Assembly (NCBI RefSeq): GCF_016809835.1
Contig: NZ_JAFBIL020000005.1
Location: 124,001 to 188,000, forward strand
Origin: Massilia soli
GTDB lineage: Bacteria > Pseudomonadota > Gammaproteobacteria > Burkholderiales > Burkholderiaceae_D
DNA length: 64,000 nucleotides
Reading direction: 5' to 3'
In this document: piece after piece, positions 21,258-30,058 of the stretch
Layout of the letters: each line of letters starts with the position of its first letter
Position numbering within the stretch: the stretch's first letter is position 1
Program-made: the position numbers and the translations under genes
The notes under the pieces: model-generated
Databases searched by the model: none
Seen by the model: only the letters and a program-made list of their open reading frames with translations
What the model was told of the DNA's origin: nothing

Positions 21258-22649
21258 TCAGGGCACGCGCGTCTCGCGCCGGGCGCGTTCGATGTAGCGG
21301 TCGACGTCTTCCTGCAGCAGCAATCCCTGGTCGCGCAAAGCGCGCGCCGACAGCGCCACCGCCTTCGCATACTCGATCCGGCTCGGGTAGCGCTGCGATA
21401 TCGCCCGGCGCGGGTCGCCCTTGCGCGGCGTGGCGGAAAACGGCACCAGCAGGCCGTTCGGGCCGCACAGCGGCGGCGGGTTGGCGCGGCCACGGCGCAG
21501 GTTCCAGCCGGCGTGCGTCGCCAGCGGCACCTCGATCTCGGGCAGTCGGATGCCTGCGATGTCGTGGCCATCCACATCGGCCATCGGCACCAACAGCGGA
21601 TACGGGCCCTGCCCGCCAAGGCCTTCCGGATGGCTGATGCCAAGCGCGCGCAGGTCGGGGAAACCGACCGAGTCGGGGTCCGCCTTCGTCAGCATGGAAT
21701 CGGCAAGCAATGGATACCGGCTCGGCGGCGGCGCCTTGCCGCCGCGCGTCCAGGCCACCAGGTGATCGAGCATCACGCGCACCACCGGCGACTGCCGTGC
21801 CGGATTGTTCGGATGCCGGCAGTCGGCCTGCACCGGACGGTCGGCGTAGAAGTGCTGGGTCGAGGAAATCAGATAGGCGCGCACGGCGTCCGGCATGGCG
21901 ATATCGCGCGACGTACCGCCGGTGGCCACGAGCGCGGCGCGCGCTTGCCAGAAATCGTTGGTGCTGTCGAGATGGATCAGTTTCGGGCAGGTCGCGGTGG
22001 CGCTGCAGCGCGCGAAGATGCCGTCGGTCCTTCCGCTGACCGGGTCTTTGGCCGGGCCGTAGGTGAACGGGAACTGCTCGCCGGCGCCGGTCATCATCAC
22101 CAATGCGCCGTCAAATACCTTGTGGCCTGCCGGCGAGCGGTTCAATCCGTCCTTGACCATGTCGCGCAGCAGGTGGCCGCCCTGCCCGCCCCCGATCGCC
22201 AGTGTCGCATCCGGGAGATACTGGCGTTGCAGCAGGAGCGCCGCCTCGCGCAGCTGCTGCGGGTTCGACACCTTGACCGAAACCAGCGCGTGCCCGCGCC
22301 GCATCGTGAAGCCATTTCCCGCGCTGTCAGCGCGCTCGTGCCTGGCGTCGCCGTCGTTGGCCATGCGCGCCAGCAGCCGTCCGTCGGCGCCTGCCGCTTC
22401 GATCAGCAGCACGCCCGATTTTTTCAGCGCGTCCGTCGGCTGCAGCACCAGCACCTCGGCGTCGCCGCTGGCCAGGTGCGCCACCGCGGTGACCGCTTCG
22501 TAGGCCCCGCCGCCCTCAAATACGGTGCCGCCATAAGCGGGTGCGCGGGCCACGATTTCCAGCGTGCCGATCCTGGCGGAAGGCTGGCTGGCGCAGGACG
22601 CCAGCGCCAGCAGTGGGGCAAGCAGGGACAGGCAGCGCATCAATCTCAA
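21258..22649 (-). CDS. Alpha/beta hydrolase domain lipoprotein (Abhydrolase_10-like), nucleophile Ser replaced
   Basis: 463 aa with lipobox LASC (Cys about 19), so probably membrane-anchored. The middle matches the alpha/beta-hydrolase family PF20091: GQGGHLLRDMVKDGLN, KVFDGAL and RAYLISSTQH align with its usual motifs. The elbow that normally reads G-x-S-Q-x-G reads GGGQGG (153-158), so the nucleophile Ser is Gly155 (codon GGG at 22185-22187 on the minus strand). The frame is otherwise intact, so this is either a non-catalytic member or a recent loss of activity. It starts 5 nt after the DUF1810 gene, forming an operon. Confidence 0.75.
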   Translation of the reverse strand: MRLMRCLSLLAPLLALASCASQPSARIGTLEIVARAPAYGGTVFEGGGAYEAVTAVAHLASGDAEVLVLQPTDALKKSGVLLIEAAGADGRLLARMANDGDARHERADSAGNGFTMRRGHALVSVKVSNPQQLREAALLLQRQYLPDATLAIGGGQGGHLLRDMVKDGLNRSPAGHKVFDGALVMMTGAGEQFPFTYGPAKDPVSGRTDGIFARCSATATCPKLIHLDSTNDFWQARAALVATGGTSRDIAMPDAVRAYLISSTQHFYADRPVQADCRHPNNPARQSPVVRVMLDHLVAWTRGGKAPPPSRYPLLADSMLTKADPDSVGFPDLRALGISHPEGLGGQGPYPLLVPMADVDGHDIAGIRLPEIEVPLATHAGWNLRRGRANPPPLCGPNGLLVPFSATPRKGDPRRAISQRYPSRIEYAKAVALSARALRDQGLLLQEDVDRYIERARRETRVP

Positions 22650-22654
22650 CTCAT

Positions 22655-23071
22655 TTACTCCTTTAAGCGGGACAGCGTCAGCGCGTCCGGCGCGCCGCCG
22701 AAATACTTGTCGAGGTTCGCGCGGAACACCGGATCGGCTGCGGGCACGGCGGCGAACAGCGTCATCGACGAATGGAACTTCATATTATCCGGATATCCGA
22801 AGATTTCGTCGACGGTTGTGTCCTGCGCCGCGAGCACCAGTGAAGCGCACTCGCGCAGGCGCGCGCCCAGGACCGGGTGGGCCAGATAGGCCCTTGCATC
22901 ATCAAGCGACGCGATGGCGTAGCGCTGGGCCATCTCGCTGCGCCCAATCCCTGCGATCTGCGGGAATACAAACCACATCCAGTGGCTGCGCTTGCGCGCG
23001 GCGCGCAGCTCACTGAGGACCGTACCGTGGACCGGTGCCTGCGCCTTGATAAAGCGATCGGGGTCGAACAT
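22655..23071 (-). CDS. DUF1810 family protein
   Basis: 138 aa cytoplasmic protein matching DUF1810 (PF08837), recognised by FDPDRFIKAQ at the start, RKRSHWMWFVFPQIAG near 27 and KFHSSMTLF near 98. A GGAGG ribosome site precedes the ATG at 23071. The family has no established activity. It is the first gene of a pair with the alpha/beta-hydrolase lipoprotein and is divergent from the small secreted-protein gene at 23363. Confidence 0.9.
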   Translation of the reverse strand: MFDPDRFIKAQAPVHGTVLSELRAARKRSHWMWFVFPQIAGIGRSEMAQRYAIASLDDARAYLAHPVLGARLRECASLVLAAQDTTVDEIFGYPDNMKFHSSMTLFAAVPAADPVFRANLDKYFGGAPDALTLSRLKE

Positions 23072-23362
23072 GCCGCCTCCTGCGAAAACAGATTCGGCCA
23101 GCGACCGAGTGCGAAATGCGTTGGTGGGTCTCCATCATAAACCAGACAGTTATGGCCTGAAAATCCTTCATGACGGCGAGACCGCTTCCGATCCGACCAG
23201 CGACTGGCGCGTCACATCCACCACGAGACGCCCCCAACACATGCGTGAATTTTGGGCGCTAACGCGCAGCGCGCACCTTGGATATAGCACAACCTGCTCA
23301 TCAGTTGTGACGCTCATACTTTTAAGCTTCTTGATGACTTATACATTTTCTTGGGAAGAAGC

Positions 23363-23605
23363 ATGAAAAATCTGATAGCCAAAATAGTAGGAATACTGAC
23401 GTTAACTTGGGGCGGGATGTCAATTGTTCAGGCCACGCCAACCCCGGCAACGGTGACGGTTTGCACTGATATAGAGGTCAAGACTTGTAAGGTTGCAGCG
23501 CTGCCAGCGAAGGCCGGTCATGTGATTCACATCGTCCGGGGCAACTGGGTGTCACCAGTGACGGCTACGGCAAGCTGGATCGCAGGCACAAACGGGGAAG
23601 CATGA
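23363..23605 (+). CDS. Small exported protein of unknown function
   Basis: 80 aa from the ATG at 23363 (GGGAAGAAG upstream; a TTG at 23351 is also in frame). A signal peptide (MKNLIAKIVGILTLTWGGMS) ends near VQA. The mature part is short, about 55 aa, with two Cys nine residues apart (CTDIEVKTC), so a single disulfide is possible. No family is recognised. The stop overlaps the next frame (ATGA at 23602-23605), and the next gene's better start is 33 nt on, so the two are probably cotranscribed. By eye base use is less GC-rich than in the flanking genes. Confidence 0.65.
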   Translation: MKNLIAKIVGILTLTWGGMSIVQATPTPATVTVCTDIEVKTCKVAALPAKAGHVIHIVRGNWVSPVTATASWIAGTNGEA

Positions 23606-23637
23606 CTTCTTCTTACTCGAAACGACATGGAGGAACA

Positions 23638-24063
23638 ATGCAGATACCGCACCTGGCAATCTATGTGAACGACAAAAGCGAACTCGTGATGAGTCATGTC
23701 ATGAGGGCCGACAGCGACCCGCTTGATGTTGAGCGACCGCTTAAAGAGCTTAGCGACCGCGGCTTAGAGGAGGCATCAAAGGGGATTGGCCGAGTAGTGC
23801 TCGCCTCGATGGCGAACTTCTACCCCAAAGAAATGCAGAAGTATCCAGGGTTGATAATCCCGTACGACGAAGACGAGGATATGCTCGTCATCGGCGCACT
23901 AATCAGCAGATCTGTTTTGGGGAAAACTAAAGTCCACTTCGCCAGCATCGACACGCTTATCGAGGATGTACTGCGGGAAAAACCTGAACTGGCGACGTCA
24001 AGTCCTACAATCATTGCGTGGCCTGACATTCGCAAAAATCTTGAGAGCCAGACGGCTAAATGA
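23638..24063 (+). CDS. Hypothetical cytoplasmic protein
   Basis: 141 aa from the ATG at 23638, which has a strong GGAGGA ribosome site; an in-frame ATG at 23602 overlaps the preceding stop. There is no signal peptide or membrane segment. Visible features are an acidic patch (YDEDEDMLVIGA) and a C-terminal segment ending NLESQTAK. I do not recognise a family. It is paired with the small exported protein upstream. A secreted-protein/partner pair (for example effector and immunity) is conceivable but has no direct support. Confidence 0.65.
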   Translation: MQIPHLAIYVNDKSELVMSHVMRADSDPLDVERPLKELSDRGLEEASKGIGRVVLASMANFYPKEMQKYPGLIIPYDEDEDMLVIGALISRSVLGKTKVHFASIDTLIEDVLREKPELATSSPTIIAWPDIRKNLESQTAK

Positions 24064-24160
24064 CGGCGGCTTGCTCGCCGTTGTAGTAGCGGCATACAAC
24101 GTACCCCGGGGCGAGATTAACGCGATCATGAACATTGCGGTCGGCCCAGCCTGCCGGCGG

Positions 24161-24198
24161 ACCAAAACAAACGGCCAGGGTAACGCTACCCCGGCCGT
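24161..24198 (-). terminator. intrinsic terminator after the M16 peptidase operon
   Basis: A 12-bp stem with one mismatch (24171-24182 with 24187-24198) and a 4-nt loop. On the minus strand it is followed by TTTGTTTTGG. It lies about 20 nt beyond the stop of the second M16 gene. Confidence 0.75.
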
Positions 24199-24216
24199 GG
24201 CATGCGCGATGAGGCG

Positions 24217-25632
24217 CTATTTTTCGGTGACGGTGAATTCGCCGAACTGTTTCAGCTGCGCCGAGACCGATGCGTTGTCGCCTACCACCACGACCGACTG
24301 CGCCTCAGGGTTGAAGTACTTCTTGCCCATGTCGCGCACCTGCTCCGGCGTGACCTTCTGGATCGCCGGCACGAACTCGCCGAGGAATTCGGAAGGCAGG
24401 CCGACCAGCCAGTTGTTGGCCAAGGTCGATGCCACCGCGCGCTGCAGCTGGTTGGTGATCAGGTAAGTACCTGCGACGTAACGCTTGTTCATGCTCATTT
24501 CGTCGGCAGGCACCAGCTCGCCGCCCAGGCGGCGGTACTCGCCGAAGTACTCGGCCAGCGCCGCGCCGGTGACTTCATTGCGCACGTCCGCGCCGCCGAC
24601 GATGCCGCCGCCGTTACGCATGGTGCGCGCGCCGGCCGAAGCGCCGTAGGTATAACCCTTCTCTTCGCGCAGGTTGGTGTTGACCCGGCTGGAGAAGCCG
24701 CCGCCGATAATCGTGCTGGCAAGGCGCAGCGGCACATAGTCCGGCGAGGTGGCTGGAATGCCGGCCGCGCCAAGGCGCAGGGTCGACTGCACGCTGCCGT
24801 CACGCTGCAGCAGAATGCGCGCCGGCTTGGCCGACGGCGTGAAAGCCGCAATCGCCGGCGCCGCTGGCCCCTGCCCCTTCCAGTCGCCGAACGCCGCCTG
24901 CGCGAACTTCATCGCGTCGGCCTGCGAAATGCGGCCCGTGATGACCAGCAGGCTGCGCTCCGGACGGAAACGCCTGGCGTGCTCGGCGCGCAGCAGTTCT
25001 TCGGTGGTGCTGGTGATCGACTCGGCGGTCTCGGTGGTGTTCCCGTACGGATGATCGCCGTAGATCGCCTTGCTGATCGCGCGTTCGGCGCGGAAGCGCG
25101 GCGTGGTTTCGGACACGCGCAGCCCTTGCAGCGCATTGGCCTTGGCCAGCTCGACTTCCTTGGCCGGGAACGACGGCATGCGCGCCACTTCGGCCAGCAG
25201 GTTCATCATCGGGCCGGCACTCGAGCTGACCGCATTGGCGAACACCGTGATGCCGTCGTTACCGGGGCTCGCGGCAACCGAGCCGCCGTAGCCTTGCGCC
25301 AGTTCGGCAATCGCACGCGAGTCGCGCCTGGTAGTGCCTTCATTGAGAAGGCCCGCGAGCAGTTTGGCGAAACCAGGATGGCTCCTGGGGTCGGCGGCCA
25401 GCCCCGAATCGCGCACGGCCAGCACGTAGTCGACGCGGGGCAGGCCCTTGCGCGGGACGACCCAGACTTCGAGCCCGTTCGACAGCACCTTCTTGGCGAT
25501 GGTCGGCGCCGGAATGGTTTTCTCCTGGCCGAAAGGCGGCAGGTTGTTGGCAGGCTTGGCGTCGGCGCCGGCAGCAAAGGCGGCAGGCGCGAACATCAGG
25601 GAAACGGACAATGCCAGCATCAGTTTTTTCAT
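24217..25632 (-). CDS. M16 family peptidase-like protein, non-catalytic subunit
   Basis: 471 aa with a signal peptide (MKKLMLALSVSLMFAPAAFA), so periplasmic. It has the two-domain M16 (pitrilysin/insulinase) fold, seen from SNGLEVWVVPRKGLPRV at the start and FSSRVNTNLREEKGYTYGA in the C-terminal half. The zinc motif HxxEH is absent: the matching segment reads GFAKLLAGLLNEGT. In this family such a chain pairs with an active partner and supplies the R/Y motif (the KGYTYGA region) needed for substrate binding. The active partner is the gene just upstream, 12 nt away. Likely role: degradation of peptides in the periplasm. Confidence 0.9.
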   Translation of the reverse strand: MKKLMLALSVSLMFAPAAFAAGADAKPANNLPPFGQEKTIPAPTIAKKVLSNGLEVWVVPRKGLPRVDYVLAVRDSGLAADPRSHPGFAKLLAGLLNEGTTRRDSRAIAELAQGYGGSVAASPGNDGITVFANAVSSSAGPMMNLLAEVARMPSFPAKEVELAKANALQGLRVSETTPRFRAERAISKAIYGDHPYGNTTETAESITSTTEELLRAEHARRFRPERSLLVITGRISQADAMKFAQAAFGDWKGQGPAAPAIAAFTPSAKPARILLQRDGSVQSTLRLGAAGIPATSPDYVPLRLASTIIGGGFSSRVNTNLREEKGYTYGASAGARTMRNGGGIVGGADVRNEVTGAALAEYFGEYRRLGGELVPADEMSMNKRYVAGTYLITNQLQRAVASTLANNWLVGLPSEFLGEFVPAIQKVTPEQVRDMGKKYFNPEAQSVVVVGDNASVSAQLKQFGEFTVTEK

Positions 25633-25644
25633 CGATGCTCTCCT

Positions 25645-27048
25645 TTATGATTTTGCGCCGGCAGGCGCTGGGGCTGCGGCTGGCGCCGGGGCAGGCTTGG
25701 CGGCGGCGACAGGCTTGCGGTCGATGACGGTGCGGTTCTCGCGCGTCAGGTAGGTTTTCGCGACGCGCTGCAGGTCGGCCGAAGTGACGCCTTCGATCCA
25801 CATCGGAATCTTGTTGACGACGTTGGCGTCGCCCCACAAGGTCTGCAGCTTGGCCAGCCTGTCGGCGCGGCCCATGAAGCTCTCCAGCGAATTGTTCCAG
25901 TCTGCCAGCATGCTGGTCTTGACGCGCTTGAGGGTCGCGGCATCGACGCCGTTCTTGACGACCTTGGCGATTTCCTCATCCATCGCGGCCAGCATCGCGT
26001 CGGCATTGGTGGTCGGCTTGTAGACGAAGAACACGGTGAACAGCGTCGGGCCGTCATATTCCCATGGGCTGGTCAGGCCATACAGCGCGTCGACGTTAAG
26101 CGCCAGCTCGCGGCCCTTGACGATGCCCTGGTAAAAACGCGACGCATCGCTGCCGGCCAGCAGTTCGCCCAGCACGGCCATCGGCGCCTGGTCGCGGCTG
26201 GCGCGGTCGGGCATCTTCCATGCGGCGGCAATCGCCGGCACCTGGGCCAGCGTGTCGCTTTGCTCGACGCGCTTTTCAGCGGTGTTGAGCGGCTCGGTGA
26301 AGTCGCCCGCCTTCGGGGTCGGACGCCTGGCGATATCGCCGAAGTACTTCTTGGCCAGCGCGAAGCCCTGGGCCGGCGTCACGTCGCCGGCGATCGACAG
26401 CACGGCGTTGTTCGGGCCGTAGTAGTCGCGGTGGAAGTTGCGCACGTCTTCAAGGCTGGCGCCTTCCAGGTCCTGGAAGCTGCCGTAGCCGTCGTGGTTG
26501 TTCTCCCACTTCTGGAACGCGTGCTGGCCGATGTCGATCCACATGAAGCCGCCGTATGGCTGGTTCTTCACGTTGACGCGGATTTCTTCCTTGACCACGT
26601 CCTGCTGGTTTTTCAGCGTCTTCTCGTTGAAGTCGAGGGTCTTCATGCGGTCCGCTTCGAGCCACAGGATGGCGTCGAGCGCCGACACTGGCGCGGTCTC
26701 GATGTAGTTGGTGAAGTCGGCGCGGGTGGAGCCGTTGTTGTTGCCGCCGCCGCCGGTGATGGTTTTATCGAACACGCCCTTCGGCGCATTTGGCGTGCCC
26801 TGGAACATCAGGTGTTCGAACAGGTGGGCGAAGCCGGTGCGGTTCTTCGGCTCGAGGCGCATGCCGACGTGGTACACCACGCTGACACCGACGGTTGGCG
26901 AACTATGGTCTTCGGAGACGATGACGGTCAGGCCGTTATCGAGTTTTTGGACATTGACCGGGAGCTTCCAGCTGTCGGCCGCGGCGGCAAGCGCCGACAG
27001 CGACAGCGATAGACCCGCCAGCAGGACAGGGATATGGCGAAAACGCAT
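25645..27048 (-). CDS. M16 family zinc metallopeptidase, catalytic subunit
   Basis: 467 aa from the ATG at 27048, preferred over 27060 because it has GAGG 6 nt upstream. An N-terminal signal peptide predicts periplasmic location. The inverted zinc motif HLFEH is at 75-79, and the third ligand is probably the Glu in LWLEADRM about 70 residues on. It forms a heterodimer-type pair with the downstream non-catalytic subunit, as in PqqG/PqqF-like and FusC-related two-chain M16 enzymes. The gene ends in an Ala/Pro-rich tail. It is divergent from the DUF3820 gene. Confidence 0.92.
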   Translation of the reverse strand: MRFRHIPVLLAGLSLSLSALAAAADSWKLPVNVQKLDNGLTVIVSEDHSSPTVGVSVVYHVGMRLEPKNRTGFAHLFEHLMFQGTPNAPKGVFDKTITGGGGNNNGSTRADFTNYIETAPVSALDAILWLEADRMKTLDFNEKTLKNQQDVVKEEIRVNVKNQPYGGFMWIDIGQHAFQKWENNHDGYGSFQDLEGASLEDVRNFHRDYYGPNNAVLSIAGDVTPAQGFALAKKYFGDIARRPTPKAGDFTEPLNTAEKRVEQSDTLAQVPAIAAAWKMPDRASRDQAPMAVLGELLAGSDASRFYQGIVKGRELALNVDALYGLTSPWEYDGPTLFTVFFVYKPTTNADAMLAAMDEEIAKVVKNGVDAATLKRVKTSMLADWNNSLESFMGRADRLAKLQTLWGDANVVNKIPMWIEGVTSADLQRVAKTYLTRENRTVIDRKPVAAAKPAPAPAAAPAPAGAKS

Positions 27049-27197
27049 AGAAAACCTCATGGTGACGTTTGGCGAGGAAATACCAACAAACCGTCCGGCC
27101 CGAAGGTCGGCCCGGCGAGGTATATTACCGTAGCGTTACGAGCAAGAATAGCGTTTGAACATCAATATTTTCACGACATACATATACATATACCTGC

Positions 27198-27413
27198 ATG
27201 AAGCCCGAGCACCTGTCATTGCTGTTGACCCGAGAAATGCCTTACGGAAAGTTCAAAGGCCGCGTGATCGCCGACCTGCCCGCCCATTACCTGAGCTGGT
27301 TTGCACGCGAAGGCTTTCCCAAGGGCGAGCTGGGCGAACTGCTCGAACTGATGTACGAGCTCGACCATAATGATTTGAAGGGATTGCTGGACCCGCTGCG
27401 CCGGCGGCGCTGA
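27198..27413 (+). CDS. DUF3820 family protein
   Basis: 71 aa cytoplasmic protein. The signature MPYGKFKGRVIADLPAHYL followed by WFAREGFPKGELGELL matches DUF3820 (PF12843, sometimes called putative quorum-sensing-regulated virulence factor). Its function is not established. No clear ribosome site is visible upstream of the ATG; the 60 nt before it are AT-rich with short CATATA repeats. It ends 3 nt before the convergent histidine kinase gene. Confidence 0.85.
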   Translation: MKPEHLSLLLTREMPYGKFKGRVIADLPAHYLSWFAREGFPKGELGELLELMYELDHNDLKGLLDPLRRRR

Positions 27414-27416
27414 GAA

Positions 27417-28601
27417 TCAGGCAGTGTCGGGCATCGTGAAGCGGAACGAGGTCGTGCTGCCGGCCGACAGCACGTCGATCTCGCCGCCATGCGAACGGGC
27501 GATTTCCGAGACGATGAACAGGCCCAACCCGAGGCCATCGCGCGGCTGCTCGGTGGCGGCGCGCCAGAATGGCTTGAACAGCTGCGCCGATACGCGATCG
27601 GTCAGCTCCGGTCCATGGTTGGTCACCATCAGGTAAAACCTCCCGTCGACCGAATGGGCGGCGACCCGGATCGGGTGATCGGCGCTGCCGTGCACCAGTG
27701 CGTTCTTGAGCAGGTTCGACAGCATCTGCGCCATGCGGCCAGCGTCGCATCGCAGGCGCAGGTTCGGCTGGATTGTGGTGACAAGCCTACGCTCGGGATA
27801 CATCCCGCGCAGCTCGCCGATGACCTGCTCGAACACCAGGTCGAGCCTGTCCTCGCGGTATAGCGCCAGTGCGATGCCCCCGCCCATGCGCCCGCGGGCG
27901 AAGTCGACCACGTCGTCGACCAGTGCCGACATCCGTCCCACGCTGCGTTCCATCCGTTCCAGGACCGGTTGCGCGCCAGGATCGCTGTGCTTGCGCTTCA
28001 GCACATCGACGCCGGTCTGGATCGCGCCGAGCGGGGTGCGCAAATCGTGGCCCAGCACCGCGATGAACTGTTCGCGCAGCTCGGCCGTTTCGCGTTCCCG
28101 CTGCAACGCCGCTTCGGCCTCGGCCAGCGTATGCGCGCTTTCCAGCTGTGCGGAGATCAGTTCGGCGAACAAGGTCATCGTCGAGACGGTCGCCGGATCG
28201 GACAAGCTGGCGCGCTTGGGATCGAGCCCGCAGAGGGTGCCAAAATATTCGCCGCCCGGACGGTACACAGGCACCGAGAAATAGCTTTCGAAGCCGTACA
28301 TTTTCGGGGTGTGATGGTCGCGGAACGCGACGCTTTCATTGACGCAGTCGATCACGATGGGCGCCTTGGCGGCGCGCACTTCACGGCACAGCGTGGTCCG
28401 CACATCAAGCGGATCGCCCGGCTTGAGGCCGAAACCGAGCTTGTCGAGCACAGCGCAGGTGACCCAGGCCTCTTCCGTCACATAGGCGACGCACACAAAA
28501 CCCAGTCCTGTCATCGATGACACCGTTTCCAGTATCCTGGGGACGGCCTTGATCGACTGGATCTCTCTGACGGAATCACCGTAGCCTTGGGGCATTGCCA
28601 T
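27417..28601 (-). CDS. GAF domain sensor histidine kinase
   Basis: 394 aa, no membrane segment, so a cytoplasmic kinase. Residues about 15-155 form a GAF-type sensor domain (CREVRAAKAPIVID, FGTLCGLDPKR). A short coiled coil (160-178) leads to the HisKA H-box VLGHDLRTPL with the phospho-accepting His185. The ATP-binding domain has the N-box NLLKNALVHG and the G-box GLGLGLFIVSEIARSHGG. No response regulator gene is next to it, so it is an orphan here. Ligand unknown; GAF domains of this type often precede light, redox or small-molecule sensing kinases. Confidence 0.92.
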   Translation of the reverse strand: MAMPQGYGDSVREIQSIKAVPRILETVSSMTGLGFVCVAYVTEEAWVTCAVLDKLGFGLKPGDPLDVRTTLCREVRAAKAPIVIDCVNESVAFRDHHTPKMYGFESYFSVPVYRPGGEYFGTLCGLDPKRASLSDPATVSTMTLFAELISAQLESAHTLAEAEAALQRERETAELREQFIAVLGHDLRTPLGAIQTGVDVLKRKHSDPGAQPVLERMERSVGRMSALVDDVVDFARGRMGGGIALALYREDRLDLVFEQVIGELRGMYPERRLVTTIQPNLRLRCDAGRMAQMLSNLLKNALVHGSADHPIRVAAHSVDGRFYLMVTNHGPELTDRVSAQLFKPFWRAATEQPRDGLGLGLFIVSEIARSHGGEIDVLSAGSTTSFRFTMPDTA

Positions 28602-28776
28602 ACGCTTTCATTAATCGGGGTTTTCATGGTAACACCTCTCGCCCCCCCAGCGCCGCAGTTTCACAACTGAAAGTCACCCGTCGTTTCACAGGCCGGGCTT
28701 CCGGTACTGGCGCCCACTCAGCTCGGCCGCATGCTGTATCCTGCACCTGTTTTGCTAACCAACCTGAGAGACCAAC

Positions 28777-29217
28777 GTGAAAAAGCTGCTTTCCACCTGC
28801 CTGCTTGGCCTGGCAATGACGCTCACCGTCACCGCATGCAAGCGCGCCGATGCGCCGCAAGCCGCTGCAACGCCAGCCGTGCCCATGCAAAAGATCGACA
28901 CCGTGAGCGGCACCGGCAAGGAGGCCACCGCGGGCGTGACCGCTGTTGTGCATTACACCGGCTGGCTCTACGAGCCCGCAGCCCCGGCGCAGCGCGGCGC
29001 GCAGTTCGACTCATCCGTAGGACGCGAGCCCTTCAGCTTCCAGCTCGGCGGCGGACAGGTCATCAAGGGATGGGATGAAGGCGTGCAGGGCATGAAGGTC
29101 GGCGGCAAGCGCACCCTCATCGTACCGCCTGACATGGGCTACGGCGCGTCCGGCGCGGGGCCGATTCCGCCCAATGCCACGCTCACCTTCGAGGTCGAGC
29201 TGCTGGACGTGCGTTAA
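28777..29217 (+). CDS. FKBP-type peptidyl-prolyl isomerase, lipoprotein
   Basis: 146 aa. A lipobox TVTAC places the lipidated Cys at 21, so the isomerase is tethered in the periplasm. One FKBP domain follows: [41 protein letters not shown] and TFEVELLDV, with the usual aromatic and hydrophobic active-site residues. It would speed proline isomerisation during folding of exported proteins. Its last 35 nt overlap the 3' end of the convergent deacetylase gene. Confidence 0.93.
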   Translation: MKKLLSTCLLGLAMTLTVTACKRADAPQAAATPAVPMQKIDTVSGTGKEATAGVTAVVHYTGWLYEPAAPAQRGAQFDSSVGREPFSFQLGGGQVIKGWDEGVQGMKVGGKRTLIVPPDMGYGASGAGPIPPNATLTFEVELLDVR

Positions 29218-30055
29218 TCCCGGGAGCACGTGCCTGCTGCTGCTTCACGTGCTTCATGATGTTGATGAACGTATCGGTCCAGACCAGCTGGCGGTGTTCG
29301 GCGAGGAAGCGCACCAGCTCCTCGTGCGCCTCGGCCGATACGCTGAGGTAGTCGCCACCAATGCCGTGGAAAGTGAAATTGACCATCGTGCCCTGCCCTG
29401 CCGCACGCTGCACGATGGCGATCAGCTGCTTGCCGGTCAAGCCGACAGGCGCGGCCACCGGCACCGCTAGCGGATCGAGCGTGGTCATCGCATCGATCAC
29501 GCCGCTGCCGCCGCCAACCTTGATGGCGGCAAAGCTGTCCTGCACCGCCGCCAGGTAGTCGCGCCCGCCAGCTACCGTGTCGCCGCAAGGGACCGTGAAG
29601 GTCCGCTCCTTGCGGCCGTCGATCGCTTCGAGCATCGTATTGGCAAGCAGCACCTGGTCGCGCATCTGTTCGACACTCGTGGTATCGAGGTCGCGGTGCG
29701 GCTCGACCCAGCCGCGATCGGGCTTGCTGCGCGCGCACTGGTGGAACAGCGTGTGGTTGCCGAGTTCATGCCCGCGCTGCGCCGCCGCGCGCCAGTCCGC
29801 CATGCGCTGCGCCACCGACGGGTTGGACAGCGTCAGGTAAAAGCTGCCCTTGATGCCATGCCGGTCGAGCACCGGAATGGCGTTGCCGAGCTGGGAGTCG
29901 AGCGCGTCGTCATAGGCGAGGCTGACCGCGGCGCGCGCACCGTTTGGCCAGGCGAAGGCCGGGCCGGCCGCTGCGGCAAGCGGACTGGCGATGGCAGCGG
30001 CGGCGAGCAGTGCCAGCACGCCATTCAAGCGCAAGCCTGTGACGCGCGCCATCAC
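29183..30055 (-). CDS. Polysaccharide deacetylase (NodB homology domain)
   Basis: 290 aa with a signal peptide (to about residue 29). NodB motifs are visible: motif 1 is AYDDALDSQ (usual TFDD) with the catalytic and metal Asp pair, and motif 2 is GNHTLFH with two metal-binding His. The later part has [14 protein letters not shown] and [12 protein letters not shown]. It would remove acetyl groups from an N- or O-acetylated extracellular or periplasmic glycan. It is the last gene after HDOD and PAS-GGDEF-EAL genes, separated from the latter by 3 nt, so a link to surface polysaccharide control is plausible. The end overlaps the FKBP gene. Confidence 0.88.
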   Translation of the reverse strand: MMARVTGLRLNGVLALLAAAAIASPLAAAAGPAFAWPNGARAAVSLAYDDALDSQLGNAIPVLDRHGIKGSFYLTLSNPSVAQRMADWRAAAQRGHELGNHTLFHQCARSKPDRGWVEPHRDLDTTSVEQMRDQVLLANTMLEAIDGRKERTFTVPCGDTVAGGRDYLAAVQDSFAAIKVGGGSGVIDAMTTLDPLAVPVAAPVGLTGKQLIAIVQRAAGQGTMVNFTFHGIGGDYLSVSAEAHEELVRFLAEHRQLVWTDTFINIMKHVKQQQARAPGINARPAARPRR

Positions 30056-30058
30056 CGC

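Noticed and set aside
27155..27197. ATATAC microrepeats and a weak TTGAAC/ATACAT promoter before the DUF3820 gene
   Set aside because: The match to promoter consensus is too poor to annotate.
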